Source: Actinomycetota bacterium
Lineage (GTDB): Bacteria; Actinomycetota; Acidimicrobiia; Acidimicrobiales; AC-25
Direction of reading: 5' to 3'
Length of the DNA stretch: 15,814 nucleotides
Assembly: GCA_005888395.1 (NCBI GenBank)
Contig: VAXF01000048.1
Span: forward strand, 16,158 to 31,971
Shown here one piece after another: positions 7,398-14,659 of this stretch; position 1 is the first letter of the stretch; each line of letters opens with the position of its first letter. The notes under the pieces were generated by a model that did not search any database, had not been told where the DNA came from, and saw nothing but the letters and a program-made list of their open reading frames with translations. The position numbers and the translations under genes were made by a program.

Positions 7398-8962
7398 TGA
7401 GCGACTCCGCCGTGGCCGAAGAGGGCTTGCTCCGGACGACGGCACCGATCACGGCGTGGAACCTCGTGTCGCGCGTCACCGGCTTCGTACGCGTCATCGC
7501 CATCGGCGCCGCGCTCGGCACGACCTTCCTCGGCAACACCTACCAGAGCTCGAACCTCGTCTCCAACATCCTCTTCGAGCTGCTGGCCGCCGGGCTGCTC
7601 TCGTCGGTGCTCGTGCCCACGTTCGTCGCGCGCGTGGCCAAGGGGGAGCGCGAGGAGGCCGAGCACCTGGCCGGCGCGCTGCTGGGCGTCCTCCTCGCGG
7701 GCCTGGGTGTGGTGGTGCTGGCCGGCGCCGTCGCCGGGCCGTGGCTCATGCGGGCGCTCACGGTCGCGGTGCCGAGCCACGGCGTGCGCCATGCCGAAGT
7801 CCGGCTGGGCTCGTTCTTCCTCTGGTTCTTCCTGCCGCAGGTGCTGCTGTACGCGGCGGGCGCGGTGGCCACCGGCCTGCTCTACGCCGACCGGCGCTTC
7901 GTTGCCGCATCGGCGGCGCCGGTGGCCAACAACATCGTCGTCGTGGCGACGATGGGCGTGTTCTGGGCAATGCGCTCGGGCGCACGGCCCGGGCTCGGCC
8001 TGCCGCTGTCCCAGCAACTGGTGCTCGCTCTCGGGACGACCGCCGGCGTGGTCACGATGACGGCCGTACCCATGGTGGCGGCATGGCGCGCCGGGCTCCG
8101 CCTGCGGCCGCGGTGGGACCCCGGCCACGCCGGGCTGCGTGAGCTCGGACGGCGGGGGCTGTGGGCGGCCGCGTACCTCGGACTGACGCAGCTCCTCATC
8201 GCGACCACGCTGATCCTCGCCAACCGGGTCGAGGGCGGTGTGGTCGCGTACCAGATCGCGTTCACGTTCTTCCTGCTCCCGCACGCGCTCATCGCGCACC
8301 CGATCTACACGGCGCTCTACCCGCAGCTGAGCGAGGACGCGGAGGGCGGCCGGTGGGACGACTTCGCCCGCAGGCTCGGCCACGGCATCCGGCTGTCCGC
8401 GTTGTTCCTGCTGCCAGCGGCCGCGCTGCTGGCGGCTGTGGCCCGCCCGGTGCTTCGCGTGGTCGCGATCGGCGCCCTCGCGGCCGGCGGGCGCAGCCTG
8501 GTGGCGCCGACGCTCGCCGCGTACGCCGTCGGTCTGATCGGCTATTCGGGATTCCAGCTCCTGACGCGCGCGTCCTACGCGACCGGCGACACGCGCAGCC
8601 CGACGTTGGTGAACCTGGTCGTGTCGGTGGGCGGCGCCGGCCTGATGATCGTGTGGTCGGGCCACGCCGGCGGTGCGCACCGGGTCGTGGTGCTCGGTCT
8701 GGCGCACTCGGCGGCGATGCTCGCAGGGGCTGCACTCTTGCTGGTGGTCGTGCGCCGGCGGACCGGCACCTCGCTGCATTCCGGTGCGGCGCTGGTCAAG
8801 AGCGCGGTGTGCGCGGTCGCGGCGGGCGTCGTCGCGCAACGGCTCGTGCTCGCGTTCCACGGCGCCGGGCGTGGTGACGCGTCGCTGGCCATCGCGGCAG
8901 CCGGGTTGGCCGGAACCGCGGTCTACTTCGGCGGCCAGCGGCTGCTCGGAGGCCGGCCTTGA
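7397..8962 (+). CDS. murJ: MurJ/MviN lipid II flippase
   Basis: This 521-residue membrane protein has about 14 hydrophobic segments in the MOP-superfamily arrangement. The N-terminal hallmark of MurJ is clear: SRVTGFVRVIAIGAALGTT followed by NTYQSSNLVSNILFELLAAG and LLSSVLVPTFV. Later segments include YLGLTQLLIATTLILANRVE, with the pattern VVAYQIAFTFFLLPHALIAH and YTALYPQLSEDA, which is the conserved MurJ loop. The protein moves undecaprenyl-linked peptidoglycan precursor across the cytoplasmic membrane. It ends after the last helix at LLGGRP, so it lacks the long cytoplasmic pseudokinase extension of the mycobacterial protein. The ATG overlaps the steB stop by one base, and its own stop overlaps the TTG of the next gene by three bases. 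This operon links the flippase to cell-separation genes. Confidence 0.93.
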   Translation: MSDSAVAEEGLLRTTAPITAWNLVSRVTGFVRVIAIGAALGTTFLGNTYQSSNLVSNILFELLAAGLLSSVLVPTFVARVAKGEREEAEHLAGALLGVLLAGLGVVVLAGAVAGPWLMRALTVAVPSHGVRHAEVRLGSFFLWFFLPQVLLYAAGAVATGLLYADRRFVAASAAPVANNIVVVATMGVFWAMRSGARPGLGLPLSQQLVLALGTTAGVVTMTAVPMVAAWRAGLRLRPRWDPGHAGLRELGRRGLWAAAYLGLTQLLIATTLILANRVEGGVVAYQIAFTFFLLPHALIAHPIYTALYPQLSEDAEGGRWDDFARRLGHGIRLSALFLLPAAALLAAVARPVLRVVAIGALAAGGRSLVAPTLAAYAVGLIGYSGFQLLTRASYATGDTRSPTLVNLVVSVGGAGLMIVWSGHAGGAHRVVVLGLAHSAAMLAGAALLLVVVRRRTGTSLHSGAALVKSAVCAVAAGVVAQRLVLAFHGAGRGDASLAIAAAGLAGTAVYFGGQRLLGGRP

Positions 8963-9786
8963 TCGTCGTTGCGGTGGTGCCGGCGCGGAACCGGGAGGAC
9001 ACGGTCGGGTCCACCGCGTCCGCGCTGCTCTCGCTGGCGGTGGTCGATCGCGTCGTCGTCGTCGACGATGGGTCGCGCGACGACACCACCGGTGTCGCGC
9101 GCCAGGCGGGAGCGGACGTGCTGCGCCTGCCGGCGAACGTCGGCAAGGGCGGGGCGGTCGCCGCGGGTGTGCTGGCCGCGCCCGACGCCGACGTGTACCT
9201 GCTGATCGATGCCGACGTCGGGCCTACGGCCGCCGCCGCCGGCGCGCTGGTCGAGCCCGTGGTGGCGGGCGACGCCGACATGACGGTCGCCGTGCTCCCG
9301 TCGGCCGGCACGCGCGCCGGGCTCGGGAGCGTCCGCCGGCTCGCCGCCGGCCTCATTCGCCGCGCCTCGGGATTCGCACCGCAGGCGCCGCTGTCGGGTC
9401 AGCGCGCTGTTCGCGGTGAGCTCCTGAGGCGGGTCACGCTCGCTGCCGGGTTCGGGCTCGAGACCGGACTCACCATCGATGCCGTGCGCGCCGGCGCGCG
9501 CATTCGCGAGATCCCCGTGACCATGGAGCACCAGCCCATCGGGCCCGGCAGGGAGTGGCGGTCGTCCGCGCCGCCTGGCCTCGTATCACGTCGGCCCGCT
9601 TCCGGCTGGGCGCGATCGTCGTGGCCGTCGTCGTGCTCGTCGCGGGCGTGGCGTGGTCTGGCACACGTTGGGAGTCGTCGAGCGCGCCGCTGCCGGCCCG
9701 CCCGGCCAAGGTGGTCGTGTTCGGCCTGCCCCACCTCGGTTTCGACGACCTCGCCCGCCACCGCGTGCCACAGCTGGAGCGGCTGA
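8959..9786 (+). CDS. Family 2 glycosyltransferase, C-terminus frameshifted
   Basis: The first about 195 residues are a normal GT-A fold glycosyltransferase: VVPARNREDTV, VVVVDDGSRDDT, the nucleotide-sugar part PANVGKGGAVAAG, the metal-binding DxD in LLIDADVG, the acceptor region LSGQRAVRGELL and FGLETGLTIDAVRAGARI with IPVTMEH. This resembles polyprenyl-phosphate sugar transferases and GpgS-like enzymes; donor and acceptor are unknown. After EHQPIGPGREWR (about 9557) the frame turns into Ser/Arg/Pro-rich sequence unlike any enzyme and runs 232 bases into the next gene, stopping at 9786. The family's usual C-terminal end, an Ala-Leu-Trp-Pro-Arg-Leu-type helix, is instead found in the other frame as VVRAAWPRIT just downstream. 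A small deletion around 9540-9555 is therefore likely. The start is TTG 8959 within the murJ stop (TTGA). Confidence 0.83.
   Translation: MIVVAVVPARNREDTVGSTASALLSLAVVDRVVVVDDGSRDDTTGVARQAGADVLRLPANVGKGGAVAAGVLAAPDADVYLLIDADVGPTAAAAGALVEPVVAGDADMTVAVLPSAGTRAGLGSVRRLAAGLIRRASGFAPQAPLSGQRAVRGELLRRVTLAAGFGLETGLTIDAVRAGARIREIPVTMEHQPIGPGREWRSSAPPGLVSRRPASGWARSSWPSSCSSRAWRGLAHVGSRRARRCRPARPRWSCSACPTSVSTTSPATACHSWSG
9540..9547. repeat. GC palindrome at the GT2 frame break
   Basis: CGGGCCCG is a perfect 8-base palindrome directly before the point where the GT2 frame loses coding character and the downstream frame gains it. Such sites are common in high-GC DNA, so the association is suggestive only. 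Confidence 0.35.
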
Positions 9787-11870
9787 TCGGCCGGGGAGCG
9801 CTGGCGGCCATGAGCGTGCGCACGCTGTCGGGCAAGCCCTCGGCCGCCGAGGGCTACGCGAGCCTCGGCGCGGGCACGCGCGTGAAGGCGGTGCCCGGTA
9901 CGGCCGGGATGGCCTTCGACGCGGGGGCTCGGGTGCAGGGCGGCACCGCCGGTGCGGCGATGGCGCGCGAGACGGGTCGGCCCGCGCGCGGCGACATCGT
10001 CGTCCTCGGCTATCCGTCCACCGTGCGACTGACGGCCGGCAAGCATCTCTCCAGTGAGGCGGGCGCTCTCGGTGACGCGCTGCACGCCGCGGGACGCCGC
10101 ACCGCGGTGGTCGGCAACGCCGACGACGTCGGCTCACCCGACCCGCGCACGCCGCGCATCTCGCGCCCGACTGCGATCGCCCTCGCCGACCGCAGTGGCA
10201 CGGTCGACACCGGCGCCGTCGACCGCGCCGACCTCCTCGTGGCCGAACCGACCGCGCCGTTCGGTGTGCGCGCCGACCCCGACCGTGTGCTCGCGGCGAC
10301 GGCGCTGGCGTTGGCGCGAGCCGACGTCGTGATCGTCGACCCCGGTGATCTCGACCGCGCCTCCGACTTCCGGCGCCTCGCCCTCGACCGCGTCGCCGAA
10401 GCGGCACGGGTGCGGGCCCTGCGGCGCACCGACTCGCTCCTCGGGCGGCTCGTGCCCCGGCTGCCGAAGGACACGCTGCTCCTCGTCGTCTCCGTGTCGC
10501 CGCCCACGAGCGGCTGGCACCTGACGCCGGCGGTCGCCGTCGGCCCCGGCGTGCCGCACGGCTGGCTCCACTCGCCCTCGACCCGCCGCCTCGGCATCGT
10601 CACGATCACCGACCTGGCGCCGACGATCCTCGGCGCCGAGGGCGTCGCCGTGCCCGACGGCATGATCGGGCACGCGCTGCGGGCGCGCGCCGGCACCCCC
10701 GACCTGGCGATGCTGCGGCGGGTCGACCGCGACGCCAACTACCGGGAGCGCATCTACTTCCCGATCACCCTCGCCTACATCATCTTCCAGGCCGCCATCT
10801 ACTTCGCGGCCATGCTCGCCTTCTCGCGCCTCGGCGGCATGCGGCGGGCCGGGCCCTTCTTCCGCGCCATCGTCCTCGCGATCGCGGCCTTCCCGCTCGC
10901 CACCTTCATCTTCCGGGCGGTCCCCAACGTGGCCGTCCTCGGCAGCGCCGGCATTCTCGTGCTGTTCGGTATCGACGCGGTCGTGACCGCGCTGGCCATG
11001 CGCGCCCGTCGCCACCCGCTGAGCCCGCTCAGCTGGATCCTCGGCGCAACCGCGGGGCTGATCCTGGCCGACGTCGCCACCGGCGCGCGGCTGCAGACGT
11101 CGAGCCTCCTCGGTTACTCGCTGCACACCGCCGCTCGGTTCTTCGGCATCGGCAACACCGCGTTCGCTGTGCTCGCGTCGTGCGCCGCCCTGGTCGCGTG
11201 CGCTCATGTGCAGTACGCGCCGCGGCGGCGGGAGGCGCTCTGGGCCGCAGCTGCCTTCCTCGCCCTCGTGATCGTGATCGACGGCGCGCCGTCGCTGGGC
11301 GACGACGTCGGCGGCATCCTCACACTGGTGCCGGTGTTCGGCGTGACGGTGCTCGCGCTGTCGGGGCGCCGGCTGTCGTGGCGGGCGTTGGGGACGGTCG
11401 CGCTGGCCACGGTGGCCCTGGTCGGCGCGGCCACCGGGATCGACCTCCTGCGGCCGGCGTCGTCGCGGACCCACCTCGGTCAGTTCGCGTCCGACGTCGC
11501 CAATGGCCGCCACACGTTCGTCACCACGATCGTGCGCAAGATGACGACCAATCTGCACGTGTTCAGCGTGTCGATCTGGACCTGGATGGTGCCGATCATC
11601 GCCGTGTTCGGCCTGTACGTCCTCGTATGGGAGGGCCGGTGGGCCGAGCTGCTCCCGGCGCGTTCCGCGCTGCGGGTCGGCGTGATCGCCGCCCTCGCCG
11701 CCGGCCTCCTCGGCTTCGCTCTCAACGACTCGGGCGTGGTCGTCACCGCGCTGGTGTTCGTGTACATCGGCCCGTTCCTCACGCTGCTCGCGCTGCATGC
11801 CGAGCGGGGCGAACCGGTCCTGCTCCCGCCGCTCGGCGGCGCACCACCCGCGCGTCCGCCGGTGCCGGCC
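9555..11870 (+). CDS. Membrane protein: alkaline-phosphatase-like extracytoplasmic domain plus multi-helix membrane domain
   Basis: About 760 residues can be supported. A membrane helix (about 19-36) is followed by an extracytoplasmic domain (about 45-385) with an alkaline phosphatase/sulfatase-like plan: VVVFGLPHLGFDDLA at its start, DIVVLGYPSTVRL, VVIVDPGDLDRASDF, DTLLLVVSVSPPTSGW and, near the end, LGIVTITDLAPTILGAEGV. From about residue 400 there are roughly ten hydrophobic segments. The conserved-looking loops between them include FFGIGNTAFAV, DGAPSLGDDVGGIL and SSRTHLGQFASDV. I recognise the architecture as recurring in actinobacteria but know no assigned function; context suggests envelope glycan or lipid-carrier processing. 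The frame stays open to 12821, but coding character ends at about 11838, after ERGEPVLLPPLGG, where the next gene takes over in another frame. The native stop is not visible. GTG 9555 is the first start; VVRAAWPRIT may really belong to the preceding gene. Confidence 0.75.
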
Positions 11871-12696
11871 GGCGCTCGCCGTCGGGTTCCTCGTCGCCCG
11901 GGCCGCCTGGCTGCTGCTGCGCCCCACGTTTGCCCTGCCCGTGTTCGCGCGCGAGAACCACCGAGGCCGCACGGTGCCGACCGGTGCCGGCGTGGTGCTG
12001 GCCGTGAGCGTGCTCGTGGTCGAGGGTGGGCGGGCGTTGGCCGGGGCGGCCGGCATCGGCTCGGCCGCCGGCCCGACGCTCGCCCGGGTGCTCGTGCTGG
12101 TGGTCGTCCTCGCGTTCGCGCTGGTCGGCGTGGTCGACGATCTCGCCGGCACCGGCGACCCGCGCGGCTTCCGCGGCCACGTCGCCGCCCTCGGGCGCGG
12201 GCGGGTGACCAGCGGCGGGTTGAAGCTGGTGGCGGGGGCGGCCGCCGCCCTCATCGTTGCCGGCGCAGTCGACGGCGACCACTTCGGACGCGTCGTCGCC
12301 GACGCGGCCCTCGTGGCCCTGTCGGCCAACCTCGGCAACCTCGTCGACCGCGCGCCCGGGCGGGCCATCAAGGCCGGCGCCCTTGGGTTCGCGGTCGTCG
12401 CCATCGCCGCCAACGCGTCGATCGTCCTGACCGGCGTCGCCGTCGTCGTCGGGGCGGCCATGGCCCTGCTCGGGGCCGACCTGCGCGAGCACCTCATGCT
12501 CGGGGACGCGGGCGCCAACGCGCTCGGCGGGGTTGTCGGCCTCGGTGCGGTGCTCGCGCTCTCGCCCGCGACTCGTACCGCCGCGCTCGTGGTGGTGGCT
12601 GGATTGAACCTCCTGAGCGAGATCGTCTCGTTCGGCCGGGTCATCGACGACGTTGCGCCGCTGCGCGCCCTCGACCGTTGGGGGCGCGCCGGCTGA
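11797..12696 (+). CDS. MraY/WecA-like glycosyltransferase family 4 (polyprenyl-phosphate sugar-phosphate transferase)
   Basis: This frame encodes up to 299 residues. Coding character is convincing from about residue 26 (ALAVGFLVARAAWLLLRPTF) to the stop. Family features follow the MraY/WecA order. ENHRGRTVPTGAGVVLAV is the cytoplasmic Gly-Pro-Thr-type loop, LVGVVDDLAG the paired-aspartate motif, and SANLGNLVDRAPGRAIKAG the Asn/Asp loop. LREHLMLGDAGANALGGVVG is the Gly-Asp-Ser/Ala-Gly loop. Such enzymes move sugar-1-phosphate from a UDP-sugar to undecaprenyl phosphate at the cytoplasmic membrane. Substrate specificity is unknown, and the motifs are divergent enough that it is not MraY itself. 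The first about 25 residues from ATG 11797 (Arg/Ser/His-rich) look out of frame. Together with the missing stop of the preceding gene this points to a lost segment around 11838-11880. pyrG follows after 40 bases. Confidence 0.78.
   Translation: MPSGANRSCSRRSAAHHPRVRRCRPALAVGFLVARAAWLLLRPTFALPVFARENHRGRTVPTGAGVVLAVSVLVVEGGRALAGAAGIGSAAGPTLARVLVLVVVLAFALVGVVDDLAGTGDPRGFRGHVAALGRGRVTSGGLKLVAGAAAALIVAGAVDGDHFGRVVADAALVALSANLGNLVDRAPGRAIKAGALGFAVVAIAANASIVLTGVAVVVGAAMALLGADLREHLMLGDAGANALGGVVGLGAVLALSPATRTAALVVVAGLNLLSEIVSFGRVIDDVAPLRALDRWGRAG
11864..11873. repeat. GC palindrome at the phosphatase-like/GT4 junction
   Basis: GCCGGCCGGC is a perfect 10-base palindrome within the interval where the upstream gene has lost its stop and the downstream gene its start. 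It is the third such palindrome at a frame break in this window; chance is possible given the base composition. Confidence 0.35.
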
Positions 12697-12722
12697 TCCG
12701 CTGCGGGCGCGGGAGCGCGAGG

Positions 12723-12728
12723 TATGGT
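12723..12728 (+). promoter_or_regulatory. -10 element of pyrG (leaderless type)
   Basis: TATGGT fits TANNNT and ends 8 bases before the GTG at 12737. No Shine-Dalgarno is visible, and no good -35 is seen at the usual distance. It suggests pyrG can be transcribed independently of the upstream operon. Confidence 0.45.
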
Positions 12729-12736
12729 GGTCTCCC

Positions 12737-14659
12737 GTGGCCAAACACATCTTCGTCACGGGCGGAGTGTCGAGCTCGCTGGGCAAAGGGCTCACGGCAT
12801 CCTCGCTGGGCCGGTTGCTGAAGAGCCGGGGTCTGCGCGTCACCATGCAGAAGCTCGACCCCTACATCAACGTCGACCCCGGCACGATGAACCCGTTCGA
12901 GCACGGCGAGGTCTTTGTCACCGAGGACGGCGGCGAGACCGACCTCGACCTCGGGCACTACGAGCGCTTCATCGACGAGCACCTGCACCGCGACTCGAAC
13001 GCCACGACGGGCTCGATCTACCAGGCGGTGCTGGCGCGGGAGAGGCACGGCGACTTCCTCGGCAAGACGGTGAAGGTGTCGCCCGTCGGCAACCCGGCGA
13101 TGCCCATGCCCCTTCCGATGGCCGACGTGTTCACCGGCCTGCCGGGGATGAAGACCGTCGCCACCGCGATGATGAAGCAGAAGTTCGACAAGAAGGGCGT
13201 CGCCAAGGTGGAGGAGCTGCGCGACATCTGTCTGGAGTCGGGCGTGCGCCTCATCGCGTGCACGATGACCCAGGAGGTCTTCGGCTTCGAGGCGAGCGAC
13301 TTCATCGACGGCGTGGAGTTCGGGGGCGCCGGCGCCTGCCTGTCCGACGCCCGCAAGTCGCACATCACCGACGAGATCAAGAGCCGCATCCTGCGGCTGG
13401 CGACCGAGGACGTCGACGTGGTCATCACCGAGGTCGGCGGCACGGTCGGCGACATCGAGATCCTGCCGTTCCTCGAGGCCATCCGGCAGTTCCGCAAGGA
13501 CGTGGGGCGCGACAGCGTCTGCTACGTGCACGTGACTCTCGTGCCCTATCTCGACCCGTCGGGAGAGCAGAAGACGAAGCCGACGCAGCACTCGGTCACC
13601 GAGCTCCGCAGCCGTGGCATCCAGCCCGACGTGATCGTGTGCCGCAGCGACCGGCCCATCTCGGCCGCGCTCAAGCGCAAGATCTCGCTCCAGTGCGACG
13701 TGCCGGAGGAAGCCGTGGTGAGCGCGGTCGACGCGCCGAACCTCTACGAGATCCCGCTCGCCTTTCACGAGGAGGGCTTCGACGACTACGTCTGCGGGCT
13801 TCTCCATTTCGACGACCACGAACTCGACCTGTCGGCGTGGGAAGCGCTGGTCTCGCGCATCGAGGGTGCGGTCACGCCGGTGCGCATCGGCCTGATCGGC
13901 AAGTACGTCAACCTGCCCGACGCCTACCTCTCGGTCGTGGAGGCGCTCCGCCACGGCGGCTACTGGCACGGGGCCAAGCTCGAGCTCGACTGGATCCAGG
14001 CCGAGGAGGTCGAGGGGCTGATGGCGGGCAGCCGGCTCCGCAACCTCGACGGCATCGTCATCCCCGGCGGGTTCGGCGAGCGGGGGATCGAGGGCAAGAT
14101 CGCGGCCGCCGGCTACGCCCGCGACAACGGCATCCCGTGCCTCGGGCTCTGCCTCGGCCTCCAGGTGATGGTGATCGACTTCGCTCGCAACGTCTGCGGC
14201 CTCACCGGCGCGAACTCGCGTGAGTTCGACGTCCGCTCGCCGCATCTGGTCATCGACCTCATGGACGAGCAGCGCGAGGTGGTGGAGATGGGCGGCACCA
14301 TGCGCCTCGGGGTGTACCCGGCCCGGCTGCTGCCTGGTTCGCAGGTCGCGACGGCGTATGGCGAGCAGCTCGTATACGAACGCCACCGGCACCGCTACGA
14401 GGTCAACCCGCGCTACCGCACGCGGCTGGAGGAGAGCGGGATGTGGTGCTCGGGCGTGTCGCCCGACGACCGCCTCGTCGAGTTCATCGAGCTGCCGGGC
14501 CATCCGTTCTGGGTCGGCACGCAGGCCCACCCCGAGTTCAAGAGCCGGCCCGACCGGCCCCATCCGCTGTTCCGCGAGCTGATGGGTGCCGCGCTCGCCC
14601 GTGCCGAGGGCCGGGCGCCACGGCTCATCCAGATTGAGTCGGTTCCGCAAGCTCGCTGA
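12737..14659 (+). CDS. pyrG: CTP synthase carrying a 92-residue DsrE-derived insertion
   Basis: CTP synthase converts UTP to CTP with ATP and glutamine-derived ammonia. The 640-residue protein is about 92 longer than the usual 545-550. The synthetase domain has IFVTGGVSSSLGKG (Lys17), KLDPYINVDPGTM and ETDLDLGHYERF (Asp71). After GDFLGKTVKVSP (ending at 116) the family should go straight to HITDEIK. Instead residues 117-208 copy residues 91-182 of the DsrE protein encoded at 15194-15760. HITDEIKSRIL then resumes at 209 and the rest is normal: TEVGGTVGDIE with Glu232, which is 140 after removing the insert, as in E. coli; KTKPTQHSV; and the glutaminase domain with Cys472 in CLGLCLGLQ and AHPEF. 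The insertion precedes a conserved loop near the nucleotide site and would be expected to impair activity, yet no second pyrG is in the window. GTG 12737 gives the conserved N-terminus. Confidence 0.95.
   Translation: MAKHIFVTGGVSSSLGKGLTASSLGRLLKSRGLRVTMQKLDPYINVDPGTMNPFEHGEVFVTEDGGETDLDLGHYERFIDEHLHRDSNATTGSIYQAVLARERHGDFLGKTVKVSPVGNPAMPMPLPMADVFTGLPGMKTVATAMMKQKFDKKGVAKVEELRDICLESGVRLIACTMTQEVFGFEASDFIDGVEFGGAGACLSDARKSHITDEIKSRILRLATEDVDVVITEVGGTVGDIEILPFLEAIRQFRKDVGRDSVCYVHVTLVPYLDPSGEQKTKPTQHSVTELRSRGIQPDVIVCRSDRPISAALKRKISLQCDVPEEAVVSAVDAPNLYEIPLAFHEEGFDDYVCGLLHFDDHELDLSAWEALVSRIEGAVTPVRIGLIGKYVNLPDAYLSVVEALRHGGYWHGAKLELDWIQAEEVEGLMAGSRLRNLDGIVIPGGFGERGIEGKIAAAGYARDNGIPCLGLCLGLQVMVIDFARNVCGLTGANSREFDVRSPHLVIDLMDEQREVVEMGGTMRLGVYPARLLPGSQVATAYGEQLVYERHRHRYEVNPRYRTRLEESGMWCSGVSPDDRLVEFIELPGHPFWVGTQAHPEFKSRPDRPHPLFRELMGAALARAEGRAPRLIQIESVPQAR
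13071..13369 (+). repeat. Direct repeat copy 1 (inside pyrG), 299 bp
   Basis: These 299 bases are identical, base for base, to 15450-15748, the coding sequence for the C-terminal part of the DsrE protein. The offset is 2379 bases and both copies are read in the same frame. Left of the repeat a further 13 of 15 bases match (13057-13070 region, CCTCGGCAAGA shared). The right end falls on CACATCACC, which codes His-Ile-Thr in both proteins. This is taken as the acquired copy because it interrupts a conserved CTP synthase segment. Confidence 0.97.

Noticed and set aside
7286..8860. 524-codon minus-strand open frame opposite murJ
   Set aside because: Composition is Arg/Glu/His/Gln-rich without motifs, and murJ on the plus strand is unambiguous.
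10134..12644. 836-codon minus-strand open frame across the phosphatase-like and MraY-like genes
   Set aside because: Low-complexity Arg/Pro/Ala/Thr/Gly composition with no recognisable domain, while the plus-strand frames show membrane helices and MraY-type motifs.
11871..12821. C-terminal extension of the phosphatase-like gene in its own frame to 12821
   Set aside because: The translation is almost only Arg, Ala, Gly and Pro and covers a clear MraY-like gene in another frame and the pyrG start, so it was not accepted as protein.
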